In this document: piece after piece, positions 1-12,330 of the stretch | Layout: each line of letters opens with the position of its first letter | Position numbering within the stretch: the first letter of the stretch is position 1 | Assembly: GCF_002288925.2 (NCBI RefSeq) | Contig: NW_022098023.1 | Coordinates: forward strand, 30,100,084 to 30,164,083 | Origin: Delphinapterus leucas | Lineage: Eukaryota; Chordata; Mammalia; Artiodactyla; Monodontidae | Direction: 5' to 3' | Length of the DNA stretch: 64,000 nt | The notes under the pieces: model-generated | What the model saw: the letters and a program-made list of their open reading frames with translations, nothing else | Databases searched by the model: none | What the model was told of the DNA's origin: nothing | Translations under genes and position numbers: made by a program

Positions 1-2147
1 AATATTTTCAATATAATATGCTGAATTTGTATACTGACACTCCATCACTTTCAAGGACTCATCTGTGAGTGTGTTTAAGAAATTTGCATCTTTTCTAGCA
101 GGATATTTACTTTGCATTTAACTGTTTTATTCTTCTTAGGCTTAATATTCAAGAGTGATTAAGCTAAATGAATCTTACCTTTGAGCAACATTGACCCTGA
201 ATTTTCTGACTAATAATGTTTACAAAATGTAGATCAGACCACTAGTACTTGATGGCTAATTTTATCTGCTAGGGATTAGAGTAACTCAGTAGTTTATTTA
301 TAGAATCATGTTATATATATTATTATTATTATTCTTTTTAGTATCCAATATTATATATATTATTATTCTACCTCTTTTCTGTAAGCAAGAAAGGAAGAAA
401 GGGGGTGGATGAGAAATCATTTTCTTTTCAATGTACATACAGGGAAATGCTCTGTCTTTGGCTAGTTTAACTGGCCTTAGAGTTTTGTTTTTGTTTGTTT
501 TGATCCCTTTGGTGAGTGAACAGATATGAATTCTTTCTTATAGCATACTCTCTGTTACCATGAATTCCAATTTTTTTGGATTCCACATATAAGTGAGATC
601 ATGCAGTATTGTCCTTCTGTGTCTGGCTTATTTTACTTAGCATAATGTCTTCCAGGTTCACCCATGTTGTCAAAAATAGCAGGATTTCCTTCTTTTTAAA
701 GGATGAATAGTATACTGTTGTGTATATATACACACCACATTTTCTTTATCCATTCATCTGTCAACAGACACTTGGGTTGTTTCCATACCTTGCTATTGTG
801 AGTAATGCTGCATTGAACGTGGGAGTGCAGATAACTTTTTGAGGTAGTGATTTTATTTCCTTTGGATGTATACCCAGAAGTGAGATTTGTGGGTTATATT
901 GTAGTTCTGTTTTACAAATTACATTTTAAGGATGTTCTCTCCTTTTGATTCCTATTTTTAGAACGGCTGTGTCTGCTGTAGAACAAAAAAGGGTCACAGA
1001 TTCATTATTTTTAATGCTAAATGGTGTCTTGGAAGCAAATTAGGACTTGGTTGGAAGGAAATAAATGTAGTGTATTCTGATATGTGAGTAGCTTTCAACT
1101 GAACATAAAGACCAAATCTACTTCAAAAAGGAATATAGGTTTCAGTCCTTTTGTAATTCATAATACTGGCCTAATTCTTATTTTTCTTTGTCACATTTGT
1201 GCTCCCTGATTCCACCTCTTAAAATTTTTTTCTCATAGTAAAAAGATCACAAATGGGGCAACTCTTTTAGAGGTAGTTTTTACGTGGCTTACAGCTAACC
1301 AGGCAAACAGCCTGTTAGTCACATTATAGGACTGAGCGCCAAGGAGCATTCTTTGAGCTTTTGACTTTTATCTTTCTAGTAGCTGAAATTATGATCATGA
1401 GTATATATTTTTTAAGAAATGGTTACTTCCTCCTTCGTTCCATAATAAACTTACATATGAGTTAAAACAAAATACAGATACTATTTTAAGTAGCAAAATA
1501 GAGAATTAAGTCCAAAGAAGAGGGAAAATACAAGGATGTGAATCATTAGAGTATATCAAATTTGCTTCCTACTTCTCGGCAAGTAGAGGATAAGAAAGGA
1601 AAACAGAATTTGATCCCTTTTTTATCTGATGTTTTATCTGATGCCTTCTACAGGAGAACTACCATACCAGCTTAGTTTTTAATTGAAAGAGAAATAAGCT
1701 TCTACCATGTAAGCTACTGTCAGTGTTGGGTCCCTCTTAGTATAACTGACAAGACAGTCCCTATCACCCTGAAATGCAGTCTTTCACTGTATTAAAAGTG
1801 GTTCAGAGCCTGGGAACCAATCTGTCATTTTTTTAAAGTCTTCATTGTTGAGAACAGTGCTGGGCATTTAATAAATCTTTCTGTTGTGATCTCAAAGAAC
1901 TTTGTTGGATTCTTTTAAAAAGCTTATTTATGAGCTAATTATCCAACCCTACAGTAGTATTTTTGCTTGCACCAAATTACACCTGTTTGTTTCTTATAGT
2001 AACTTTCGAATAATAATGGTTGAGGAAGTAACATTAAAATGCAAACTTAATATGTTCTAGAGTCTCTGCTGGTTAGATATAATTAAAAGAACTACTTAAA
2101 TAGCCTCTAAAAGCAAAATTAATATTGTTTTTCCCCTTTCTCTCCAG
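1..2147 (+). other. COMMD6: COMMD6 last intron (partial)
   Basis: This AT-rich stretch ends in a polypyrimidine tract and AG (2146-2147) directly before the COMMD6 terminal exon, so it is read as the 3' part of the last intron. No earlier COMMD6 coding exon could be recognised in it, and the penultimate exon is presumably upstream of the window. An antisense L1 fragment sits at about 545-955. The rest shows nothing recognisable apart from short TTA/TA-rich runs near 310-360. Confidence 0.7.
545..955 (-). repeat. L1 fragment, antisense
   Basis: The text reads as the reverse complement of the 3' part of an old mammalian L1. It has the familiar antisense phrases about a state 'on the way to' a 24-26 bp 'ataagtgagatcatgcagta' type block, 'tttatccattcatctgtc', and 'gatgtatacccagaagtg'. 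No TSD was sought. It is intronic in COMMD6. Confidence 0.7.
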
Positions 2148-2340
2148 AATTTCTACAGACAGTTCAAGGAAATTGCTGCAGTTATTGAAACTGTGTGAAA
2201 ACTGATTACTTTGTTGATGAATTGCTACCATCATTCTAAAATCATGGACTTTACTTTCTGCAACAAAACTGCCTAAGGATCAAATGATATTTATTGAATG
2301 AAAATTATACTTTTGATTTTCCATTTTTTTAAATAATAAA
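2148..2340 (+). CDS. COMMD6: COMM domain-containing protein 6, terminal coding exon plus 3' UTR
   Basis: After a polypyrimidine tract and AG, the frame from 2148 encodes NFYRQFKEIAAVIETV and stops at TGA 2196-2198. This equals the C-terminus of mammalian COMMD6 as I know it, the end of the COMM domain. COMMD6 is the smallest COMMD protein. It is a subunit of the COMMD/CCDC22/CCDC93 Commander assembly, which acts in endosomal recycling, and it has been linked to NF-kB control. Only these 16 codons are in the window; the acceptor phase is 0. A polyadenylation signal AATAAA lies at 2335-2340, and a second AATAAA at 2472-2477 falls in an adjacent L1 3' end, so the true cleavage site is uncertain. 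The gene lies on the same strand as TBC1D4, about 38.7 kb upstream of its start codon, as in other mammals. Confidence 0.9.
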
Positions 2341-2364
2341 AAAGAAAATCAGACAAACAGGAAT

Positions 2365-2480
2365 TACAAAGTGGTGATCGCTGCACACTTTGTGAATATA
2401 CTAAGAGCCACTGAATTGGAAACTTTAAAGGGTGAAGAACTCTGTGGTATGTGAATTATATCTTAATGAAAAATAAATCA
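2365..2480 (+). repeat. Old L1M 3' end
   Basis: The sequence resembles the 3' terminus of L1MA/L1MB elements: 'gaatatactaagagccactgaattgg' type text followed by 'ggtatgtgaattatatct'. It lies directly downstream of the COMMD6 coding end and carries an AATAAA (2472-2477) that might serve as a second polyadenylation signal for COMMD6. The family assignment is from memory of the consensus. Confidence 0.65.
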
Positions 2481-2580
2481 GACAAACAGTTGAATGATAT
2501 TAAAAGCAGCACAAGTTTATGTATTAGACCAATAGTTTTAAAAATTACTGGTAATGTTACCCATTTTATAAACAAACTCT

Positions 2581-5382
2581 CCCTTTTTAGCATTCATTTT
2601 TTTATTGATGTATAGTTGATTTACAATATTATATTAGTTTCAGATGTACAACATGGTAATTCAAACTTTTTAGAGATTATACTCCATTTATGGTTATTAT
2701 AAAGTATTGGCTATATTCCTTGTGCTGTGCTGTACAATGTATCCTTGTAGCTTATTTATTTATTACTTTTTTAAAAAAATTATTTATTTTATTTATTTTA
2801 ATTTTGGCTGTGGTGGGTCTTCGTTGCTGCACGTGGGCTTTTCTCTAGTTGCGGTGAGCGGGGGCTCCTCTTCGTTGTGTGGGCTTCTTGTTGCGGTGGC
2901 TTCTCTTGTTGCGGAGCCCAGGCTCTAGGCGCTCAGGCTTCAGTAGTTGTGGCACTCGGGCTCAGTAGTTGTGGCACACGGGCTTAATTTCTACACAGCA
3001 TGTGGGATCTTCCCGGACCAGGGCTCGAACCCGTGTCCTCTGCATTGGCAGGTGGATTTTTAACCACTGTTCCACCAAGGAAGCCCCAACAGTCTTTATT
3101 TTAAAGTCTATTTTATCTGATACGAGTGTTGCTACTCCAGCTTTCTTTTGATTTCCATTTGCATGGAATGTCTTTTTCCATCCCTTCACTTTCAGTCTGT
3201 ATGTGTTCCAAGGTCTGAAGTGGGTCTCTTGTAGACAGCATATATAGAGGTCTTTTTTTGTATCCATTCAGCCAGTCTGTGTCTTTTGGTTGGGGCATTT
3301 AATCCATTTACATTCAAGGTTATTATCGATACGTATGTTCCTATTACCATTTTCTTAATTGTTTTGGGTTTGTTTTTGTGGGTCCTTTTCTTTTCTTGCA
3401 TTTCCTGCCTAGAGAAGTTTCTTTACCATTTGTTGTAAAGCTGGTTTTGTGGTGCTGAATTCTCTTAGCTTTTGCTTGTCTGAAAAGCTTTTGACTTCTC
3501 CATCGAAACTGAATGAGATCCTTGCTGGGTAGAGTAATCTTGGTTGTAGGTTTCTCTTTCATCACTTTAAGTATATTCTGCCACTCCCTTCTGGCCTGCA
3601 GAGTTTCTGCTGAAAAATCAGCTGATAACCTTATGGGGATTCCTTTGTATGTTATTTTTTGTTTTTCCCTTGCTGCTTTTAATATTTTTTTCTTGAATTT
3701 AATTTTTGTTAGTTTGATTAATATGTGTCCTGGTGTGTTTTTCCTAGGGTTTATCCTGTATGGGAGTCTCTTTTTCCTGGACTTGCGTGGCTATTTCCTT
3801 TCCCATGTTAGGGAAGTTTTCGACTATAATCTCTTCAAATATTTTCTTAGACCCTTTCTTTTTCTATTCTTCTTCTGGGACCCCTATAATTCGAATGTTG
3901 ATGAGTTTAATGTTGTCCCAGAAGTCTCTGAGATTGTCTTCAATTCTTTTCATTCTTTTTTCTTTATTCTGCTCCTTGGCAGTTATTTCCACCGTTTTGT
4001 CTTCCAGCTCACTTATTTGTTCTTCTGCCTCAGTTACTCTGTTATTGATTCCTTCTAATGTATTTTTATTTCAGTTATTGTGCTGTTCATCTGTTTGTTT
4101 GTCCTTTAGTTCTTCTAGATCTTTGTTAAACATTTCTTCTATGTTCTCAATCTGTGCCTCCATTCTGTTTCCGAGATTCTGGACCATCTTACTATCATTA
4201 CTCTGAATTCTTTATCAGGTAGGTTGCCTATTTCCTGTTCATTTATTTGGTCTTGTAGGTTTTTACCTTGCTCCTTCATCTGTGACATATTATTTTACTG
4301 TCTCATTTTTTTTTTTTTTTTTTAATGAGTGGGATTGTGTTCCTGTCTTACTGGTTGTTTGGCCTGAGGCTTCCAACACTGGAATTTTTAGGCTGTTGGG
4401 TAGAGCTGGGTCTTGGTGCTGAGATGAGGAACTCCGTGAGACCTCACTCCATTGAATATTCCCTGGGGTCTTTCTGTTAGTCCAGTGGTTCAGACTTGGA
4501 GCTCCCACTGCAGGAGCTTTGGCCCAACCCCCCGGCTCGTGAACCAAGATCCCTCAATGTGCGTGGGGTGGAAAAAAGAAAAGAAAAGAAAAAAAAAAAG
4601 AGAACAGTAACAAAGTAAAAAATAAAATTAGACTGGGAAACTAACAGATATGTTAGGAAGAATATAAAAATATGAATCAACAACCAGAAGGTACGTCAGT
4701 ACCACAATAGTAAAAGAGAGGAGGGAAAAGAAAAGAAAAAAGAAGTGGGGGGAGGCCTTGGCTGTGGAGGGCGGGGCCTAAGCAAGAGCGAGGTTTGGGT
4801 GGTGGGTGGGGCCAAGACCCACAGGGCTGGAAAAGGCCCTGGGGGCTATGGGGGGTGGGGCTTAGGCTCAAGGAACAGAAGGGGCCCAGGAGTGCCCCCC
4901 AGCCCTGGTCTCAGAGGGCAGGGGACCTCACCTGGGAGCCCAGCAGGCTTCCTGGGCTTGAGTGGGCGGGGCAGACGCCCTCCTCTCCTCTCCCGCTCCT
5001 CCAGCCTGCAAGAGCCCATGCCTCCTGCCTCTCCTGATCTCCCCAGCCTCCCTTCTATGCCCCCAGGACCAATTTGGTTGTGGGAGGGGACCTTGGAGGG
5101 CAGAGGACCAGCCTGGGAGCTCAGCAGGCTCCCCTGGTCTGAGTGGGTGGGGCAATCAACCTCTCCACTCCTCTCCTGATCTCCCCAGCTTCAGGGGTGC
5201 CCGTCCTGTCTGGCCTCCACTTCTTCTCCCCCCGCAGTCCCCCTTCATCCTACCAGTTCACTTTGGGGTTCCTCGCGTCTTCTTGGGCATCAGAGTCCCC
5301 CACCAGTGGTCGGCAGGTGCCCTAGTTGTGGGGAGACGCTAACTCTTCGTCTTCCCACACAGTCATCTTGACTCCGCCTCTC
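2581..5382 (-). mobile_element. L1 retrotransposon A, full 5' end, ORF2 mostly missing
   Basis: This is an antisense L1 bounded by a perfect 12-bp TSD, TAAACAAACTCT, at 2569-2580 and 5383-5394. Read on the minus strand it begins exactly at the TSD with the usual 5' UTR start (GGCGGAGTCAAGATG). It then has a GC-rich 5' UTR (about 4290-5382), a decayed ORF1 (start codon 4288-4286, down to about 3345), and the first residues of the ORF2 endonuclease (about 3090-3340). A CHR SINE follows (2769-3086), then only an L1 3' end with an A-rich tail (about 2581-2765). Most of ORF2, including reverse transcriptase, is absent. Frames are broken, so the element is dead. Confidence 0.85.
2769..3086 (-). repeat. 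CHR-family SINE (long type) within L1 A
   Basis: Reverse complement of the long CHR SINE: a tRNA-Glu-like head (at the right end, ending CCAAGGAAGCCCC), the internal blocks with repeated 'ttgtggc.c.cgggct', and a T-rich, TTTA-repeat end on the left. It sits exactly where the middle of L1 A is missing. Confidence 0.85.
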
Positions 5383-5394
5383 TAAACAAACTCT

Positions 5395-6700
5395 TACATA
5401 GAGTCCTTTATAGTCTTATATATAAAGTATATATGAATGACAAAAGTAATATTTGATTAGGATAATGTTACTTTACAAATTCAATTTTATAACATTAACT
5501 TATGAAAGCAATCAGAAGAGTGAGGCTGCTCCTTCTCCAACATTTGGAATCAGGTTAGGATTGGTCATTGCTCCCTTATTTTAGCCAAGTATTCAGATGT
5601 TTCTGTTATTAATATTTGTAGAAAGTTCAAATATGTGCACAGACATAGAAAAATAAATTTTATTATGAGTTTATGTACAACTGAGTTAACCTGGTAACAC
5701 AAGTTATTGTGTTAGATGGTCTCTTTTGAATTTAGATTTATAAAACAGTTGTTAAAATATTTTATAAAACCACAGCAATCAACACTGTATGGCATTGCTC
5801 AGGAAAATAAACAGATCACTGGAATAGACTAGGTGGCCTAGAAATAGATCAAGATATTTGGGACAAAGATGATATTTCAGTTGGGTGAGAAAACAGGATT
5901 GATTTAATAAATGATACTAGCAGTCTCAACACATGCAAAAGTAAGTTCCAGATGAATTAATGATTTAACTATAAAAGATAGAAATTAGACGTTTTATAGA
6001 ATATGTTAACTAAGGCTTGGGAAGCAGCAACACCACAGCTATAACGTAAAACAAATATATTTGAAATGTAAGAATTAAAAAATTATATGTGGGAAAAAAT
6101 GGGTCATAAACAAAGATAAAGACAAATGCTAGGTTGATGTATAAGTTAGTACTTAGTCTGGAAACAAATTGCTTTAAGTATTTCAAGTAGGAAGAGGTTT
6201 TATACAAGAAATGAGATGTTCACTAAACTGTCAGAAAGACTGAGGGAACAAGTCTTGAGAAATCGTTGCTGGCTTTTAGAAAATCCGGTAATGCAGGAAC
6301 TTCAGGGAAAGCCCCTGCCAGTAATCTCTGCAGAATGCAGGATGTCACCTGGAAGCAACTACAGGCCATTTCTGCCAAGTGTCAACATGTTAGAATGAAA
6401 TAAAGGCTGCTTGCTTTCTTCACCTTTTCTAGTTTCAGTGAGAGTGCCTCTCATTGGTGGAAGTTAAACCAGGACCCTGTTGACACAGGAATCTGGTCAG
6501 TGGAGTTTCTAGTCTTTTAGTACCTTTGGAAGGGAGATTTAGAAAAGCAAGAAAGGTGCTGAATATTCCTACTCTGCTGACAGAAATAGGAGTTGTCATG
6601 GCCTTTTTTGTGAAGTGATAGACATACACACATTATATAGAATTTCACAGCCCAGAAATTTCAGTCCAGAAATATATCCTTTGGAGTAAAGCCACCAATA
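5395..6700. other. Intergenic, one old L1 piece
   Basis: No gene seen. About 5765-5995 reads as a sense-strand fragment of old L1 ORF2 (block 'atggcattgctcaggaaaataaacagatc' type text with a following 'gatactagcagtctcaac'). The remainder is AT-rich and without recognised structure. Confidence 0.5.
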
Positions 6701-7395
6701 CAGTAAGGCCCCTACATACGAACCTTCAAGCTGTGAACTTTCAAAGATGCGAACATGCATTCGCGTGTCCAGTCACGTAAGTTAGTTCACGTGTCTGGTG
6801 TACGTTGTCACGTGCGTGCATCCTCTACAAGTGGTGGTGCTTTTGTGACTTTACTGTACGGTACAGAGTACAGTAGTACAGTGTCTTGATTTCAAGCCCA
6901 GGATGTCATCTATGATGAGAAAAAAGTAGCTACTACCCAGACATCACTGGATCATTTTTTCAAGAGGGTCGATAGAATTGAATCCAGCAAGGAGCCAGAA
7001 CCTGTGCCATCAGTGTCAGGTGTGAGTGAAATTGCAGCTTGCCCTCCGTCTCCTGTTGCTGACGATCCTTCAGCTCTGCCACCTCCCACCTCCTCTCCCT
7101 CCTCCACTCAGTAACTCTTCCTGCCTGTTCCCTCGATGCCAGCCCCCGTATGCCCGCTGTTGTACTGTACTGCTGTACTTTTCAAGGTACTGCACTGTGA
7201 GATTAAAAATGTTTTATTTTTTGTGTTTTTTTTATGTTATTTGTGTGAAAAGTATTATAAACCTATTACAGTACAGTACTATATAGCCGACTGTGTTAGT
7301 TGGGTACCTAGGCTAACTTTGTTGCACTTACAAACAAATTGGACTTAATGAATGCGCTCTCGGAACGGAACTCGTTCATATGTAGGGACTTACTG
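6701..7395 (+). mobile_element. Tigger-type (TcMar) DNA transposon fossil, internally deleted
   Basis: The left end CAGTAAGGCCCCTACATACG and the right end ATATGTAGGGACTTACTG form terminal inverted repeats, with a TA dinucleotide on both sides (6699-6700 and 7396-7397), the expected TSD of Tc1/mariner elements. Inside, an open frame at about 6893-7114 (73 codons then TAA) reads like the C-terminal tail of a Tigger transposase: residues TTQTSLDHFFKR, then a Ser/Pro-rich end. The DNA-binding and DDE catalytic regions are missing, so it cannot move itself. AATTGGACTT and similar internal TIR extensions are degenerate. Confidence 0.85.
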
Positions 7396-9455
7396 TATAT
7401 AAAAATATTTGCAAAATTGACTAAATGTTCATTCAGTTCCTGTTAGGGCACACAGGAAGACTGCATTTCCCAGCCTCCCTTGCAATTAGGTTGGGACCTC
7501 ATGATTGGGTTGTAGCCAGTGGAATCTGGGCAGAAGTGTCCTAACATACATCCAGTCTTTGTCATAAACCTTTCCTTGTCTTCCAAGCTCTCTCCCGTGT
7601 TGACTGCTGGAAACGAAGAAATCTGAGATAGGGAAACCATAAGATGGAGCCCCGGAATCACGATTGGAGGCAAACTCATAGTAACAGCCTGACTTGCACC
7701 AGACAGTGATGTGAGCTAGAAACAAACTCTTGTGGTAAGCTGGTGAGATTTTTAGAGTGTTCCTTAACAGCAGCAAGTGAGCATAAACTTGAATAACACA
7801 AGATATTTGTATGAAGATTTTTATTGTAGCATTTCCCCAAGCGGTGAAAAGTAAAATAAAGGGAGCAGTGACTGTCAATAAAGAAATGGTTGAATAAATT
7901 CATCATATCTATGTTACAGCATATCATATACCTGCCGTTATCAATATGTATTAACAATACATTTGCTATTATCAACACATATTGTTGTTTCATAAAACTG
8001 GAAAATGCACTCTATATATATTTGAATTCTTAATGGAAAATTAGGAAAATTAAGGAAAGATGTTTACCATGTTGTAAGCATTGATGGAGAGGGTATCTGG
8101 AGAGGGAGAGGAAGAGCAGTTAAAAAAATTTTTTTCAAATCCATAATGCATTATAAGAAAATATGTATCATTGTTTTTAAGAAATACTTGATAAAAATGT
8201 TTGCTTTTTAATTATGCTTCTGAAAAGTTCTTATAGTTCTTTTTGTGGTACAATGTATCCTTATTTTAACAAATGGTATAGTGTGTCTCCAAATCAGGAT
8301 AGACAAACCTGAAATACATCAAACGTAGGCCTCGCTGTGCTATAGAAATCCTGAGCGCAGCTGGGTCTGATATTTTGGCTGGTATCACTGCAAGAAACTT
8401 CATTTCTTCCACTTACCTTTGCTTCCTCTTCTGAGCCTCCCTGTTGGGAATTTAAGTCCTCTTCACACCCTGTCAGCATTTCTGCAGATCTCCTATGTGA
8501 ATCCACTTTCTTTCTTGGTCCTCTGCTTGGTAGCATACTGTCGTGAGGAGTGCGGGTCCATTGCCTACTGCTGTCCACCCATGTACTCAAGTCCCACCAG
8601 CTTGAAGAGTTAGCCAACTGGTCATTCATCCTTACCAGCTGCCCATAGACTACTCTATTACCCACCCTCTGCATAGTAGCACATTAAAGATTTAGGATTA
8701 GGAGAAGACAAAGTCCCCTTTCTATCCCTTTCTCTGTCCTTTGGGGTACCAACTTCATTGTATCCCCAGAAATCAAAGTAGAAACCTGCCCACCCAATCT
8801 GGGTCAAAAGCGCACACTTGCCTTCGCAGACTGTGCTTATGGTCTTTCCATCTCCCACTCACCCCAGTTTAACACCCTCCATCTTCCGCCCCCTTCTCAT
8901 TTGCAGTGTTGCAAAGAGGCCCAAAGAAAGCCCTTGGCTCAAACACTGGGTGATGGATTTGATTAGAATAAATTTAAATTGCATGTTTAAATTTATCTTT
9001 TGAATTTGAAAGGCAAGTTTTTTTCATAATATAGTTTTACACTGTTTTCACTGAAGATGTCTATTTTGCTTATTATGAGTTTAATGAGCTTCACCTGGCT
9101 GGCCTGGGAATTAACCACTGTTTGTAACAACATTTCTGTGGGAAAATGTGTTTCAAGTTTCAAACACTTGACTTAAATGTAAACTTTTGGAAAATACTTG
9201 GTTCTCAAGTTGGAAAATGTATTAATGAGCATTTAGTTTCTAAAAAGAAATAGATTATCCCCAAGCTCATCAAGCAAAACCCAAATACTTCCAGATATTC
9301 TGCTACCAAGACAGGTTAACATACATATCAGATTTATGTGGAAAGAAGGCAAGATAGTCACATTAAATTAAAGGCGTTGAAATTTCCATCATGCTGGCGC
9401 TTCGTTTTTAAAAGTACTTAAGCAGAATTATCTTTTCAAATAAGTTTTTTCAAAT
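7396..9455. other. Intergenic stretch, mostly unrecognised
   Basis: About 7440-7745 resembles an ancient interspersed repeat ('ctgcatttcccagcctcccttgcaa' type start, 'gtgatgtgagctagaaacaaac' type end) whose family I cannot name with certainty. The minus-strand frame at 8294-8674 (126 codons) resembles no protein I know and is treated as chance. Nothing else is supported. Confidence 0.4.
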
Positions 9456-9458
9456 ATT

Positions 9459-9801
9459 TATTTATTTACTTACTTATTCATTTATTTATTTATTTTTTAT
9501 TATTTTTAAATTTTTGGCTGCATTGGGTCTTTGTTGCTGCGTGTGGGCTTTCTCTAGTTGTGGCGAGTGGGGGCTACTCTTTGTTGTGGTGCGTGGGCTT
9601 CTCATTGCAGTGGCTTCTCTTGTTGCGGAGCACGGGCTCTAGGTGTGCAAGCTTCAGTAGTTGTGGCACGCGGGCTCAGTAGTTGTGGCACGCGGGCTTA
9701 GCTGCTCCACGGCATGTGGGATCTTCCCGGACCAGGGATCGAACCCATGTCCCCTGCCTTGGCAGGCAGATTCTTAACCACTGTGCCACCAGGGAAGTCC
9801 C
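9459..9801 (-). repeat. CHR-family SINE (long type)
   Basis: Complete antisense copy: TTTA-repeat tail at the left, all internal blocks, and a tRNA-like head ending CCACCAGGGAAGTCCC at 9801. A short TCAAATA duplication flanks it. Confidence 0.88.
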
Positions 9802-9834
9802 TCAAATAATTTAAAAAATTTATTTTGTACTTTA

Positions 9835-10845
9835 GATTTTAAAAAATAAACTTTGTTTCTTTCAAGTTTTAGATTTATAGAAAAATTGCAAAGATAGTAC
9901 AGAAAGTTCCCATATACCCCACACCATTTCCCCTGTTAACATCTTATGGTACATTTGTTATAATTGATGAACCACTATTGATACATTAGGTTTCCTCGGT
10001 TTATACCTAATATATTTTTCTGTTCCAGGATCCCATCTAGGACATGATATTACATTTAGTCATCATGTCTCCTTGAGCTTCTCTTGTCTGCGACAGTTTC
10101 TCAGACTTCCCTTAGTTTTGTTGACCTTGGCAGTTTTGAGGAGTACTCAAACTGGTCAGGTATGTTGTAGGATGTGCCTCATTTGGGATCTGTCTGATGT
10201 TTTTCTGAACTGGAGTTACGGGTATCACAGATAGAAAGTGCATTTTCCTCACTTCATATCAAGGGTACCTACTAGCAACATGATTTATGAGTGTTCATGA
10301 GGATGTTGATAACCTGGCTGAAGTAATGACTGTTTCTCCACTGTAAAGTTACTTGTCCACCTGCTTTTTTCCATACTTTACTCTTGGAAGGAAGTCACTA
10401 CCTGCAGGCTATACTTAAGGAATGTGGAGTTATGTTCCCCTTCTTTTATGGTGAAGTATCTACATATTTTATTTGGAATTCTGGGAGAGAGATTCATCTC
10501 TTCTCCCCATTAGTAATGTACTCATTCATTTATCTGTAACAGTACAAACTCATGGATATTTATTTTATACTTGGGGTTACAATTGAATACACTTTTTCCT
10601 CAAGTCATTCCAACTTTGACTCTTGGGAGCTCTTTCATTTGGCTGCTGTGCCCCTTTGACACGCCCCCGCCAACTTTAAAAAAATTTTTGAGCACTGCTT
10701 TCTGACACTTATCACTACAAGATGCTCCAGGCTCACCTTGTGTATTTGAATCAGTCATTTCTCCCAAAGAACCCTCATTCTTTTTATTAGACAGTGGTAC
10801 TAGAAACCAAGGTCTGGGTGCTAGATAGGTTATGTATTGTAGATT
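9835..10845 (-). repeat. Old L1M 3' region, antisense
   Basis: Matches from memory the antisense 3' UTR of ancient L1M elements: 'agaaaaattgcaaagatagtacag', 'ccccacaccatttcccctgttaacatctta', 'tctcagacttcccttagttttg' and 'gttttgaggagtactc' in the right order over about 1 kb. It is strongly diverged. Confidence 0.7.
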
Positions 10846-10854
10846 TTGAGATCA

Positions 10855-11240
10855 TTAAAACTTAGAAGTCTTTCATGATATTTGTACATCAAATCATTAT
10901 GCTGTACACTTAAACTTATGTAGTACTGTATGTCAGTTATAGCTCAATAAAACAGAAAGAAAAAAAACTTTAAAAATTAAAAAAAAACCCTTAGAAGTCT
11001 GATGCACAGCATGGTGACTATAGTTAACAATACTGGACTATATATTCGAAGGTTGCTAAGAGAGTAGATCTTAAAAGCTGTCACCACAAGAAAAAAAATG
11101 TAACTATGTGAGGTGATGGATGTTAACTTACTGTGGTAATCATTCCCCAGTATATACATACATCAAATCATTATGTTGTGCACATTAAATTAATACAGTG
11201 TTATATACCAATTATATCTCAGTAAAACTGGGGGGAAATT
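10855..11240 (+). repeat. Old L1 3' ends, sense
   Basis: Two similar 3'-end blocks lie in tandem, each ending in text of the type 'atcaaatcattatg.tgtac' then 'aattatatctcagtaaaac'. This is typical of L1MB/L1MC 3' UTRs. The first ends near 10950 and the second near 11235. Confidence 0.6.
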
Positions 11241-12091
11241 TAGAATTCTGAAAGAAGGAGTTCTCCTGCTGAGATAGGTCCCACCACAAAGTCCAGCTCA
11301 TGTTTTAGGATTGGTGAAAATGATGACCTGAACTCAGCTAATATTATTATTCCTTCAGTTTACAATTTGAACCAGCTAACAACAAACAGGGCAAGATAAT
11401 ATATATGAGATCATGGATGCAAGAGAGTGCATGTGTCTTCCCGGTGAGATGGGCTAAATAAGATAGTTGGTATGGTGGCTAGAGAGGGCTCCAGGCTCCT
11501 TCTGTGTAGTTGACCAGCCATTCTTAACGCATGGCTTCCACCTTGTGAAAAACATGGCTGCTCCAGTTTCTATCATCATGCCTACATACCAGCCAGCAGA
11601 AGAGAGGGAGGGAGACGGAAGGGCATACTTCTCCGTATAAACTCACGTCCTGAGTGTTACACACCTCATTCTACTCACATCCCATTGGAAGAACCTATTC
11701 GTGTAGCCACTTCTAACTGCCAAGGAGACTAGAAAATGTCTAGCGGGGTAGCTGTGTGCCCAGTTAAAAGTTCTATTGCTATGCTACAGGGAGAAAAGGG
11801 ATTCTAAGGAAAGCCAGGCATCATTGCTAGTCTTCCTCCTTGTCCACCAGCTACAGGCATCCTTCCTTCCACTTGCAGAACATGTTTATCCTTCCCAAGG
11901 GAAGACAATCCCAAAGTCCCACCATTCTGCATCCAGCCACAAACAGAACCTCTCTTCCAAAGGGAAGTTCCCTCCATCTCCGCACGTAAACCTAGCCTGA
12001 GCTTCTCTGTCTTGTAGAATTTTGCCAAAAGTGGCAAGAAGGAGCCAACACATCAGTGTTCTGCCATTTTTTCTAGTTAGTTCCTCTAGTG
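11241..12091. other. Intergenic, possible unnamed old repeat
   Basis: No gene. Around 11640-11790 the phrases 'cacatcccattgg' and 'gtgtgcccagttaaaa' resemble an ancient interspersed repeat that I cannot name. The plus and minus frames near 11776-12037 are overlapping chance frames. Confidence 0.35.
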
Positions 12092-12330
12092 CAGTGGTTC
12101 TTACCTGGGGGCAGTCTAGCTCCTTTAAGGGGCATGAGGGAATGTATGGGGAAGTTCTTGATTGTTATATTGCCTGGGGCTAGTAGATAAGATCATTGAA
12201 TCATTTTCAGTTCATGCTGCTGGCATTTTATGGGTGGGGAGCTGTACATCCTACGATGCCTAGGGTATTCTTGACCAACAAAAAGTTATTCTACCCCAAA
12301 TGCCAAGAGTACCTATGTTAAGAAACACTG
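12092..12330 (+). repeat. MER20-like hAT-Charlie element
   Basis: It begins CAGTGGTTCTTACCTGGGG and ends GTTAAGAAACACTG, which are the inverted-repeat ends of MER20. The internal text 'gctgtacatcctacgatgc' also fits. Length is about 239 bp against roughly 220 for the family. Confidence 0.75.

Noticed and set aside
2335..2477. Second AATAAA (2472) as the definite COMMD6 polyadenylation site
   Set aside because: It belongs to an L1M 3' end; the 2335 signal is closer to the stop and outside the repeat, so usage cannot be decided.
4745..5342. Several GC-rich frames of 75-144 codons
   Set aside because: They lie in the 5' UTR of L1 A, which is GC-rich and non-coding.
8294..8858. Minus-strand frames of 126 and 66 codons
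   Set aside because: No similarity that I can recognise, and stop codons separate them; probably chance or a very old repeat.
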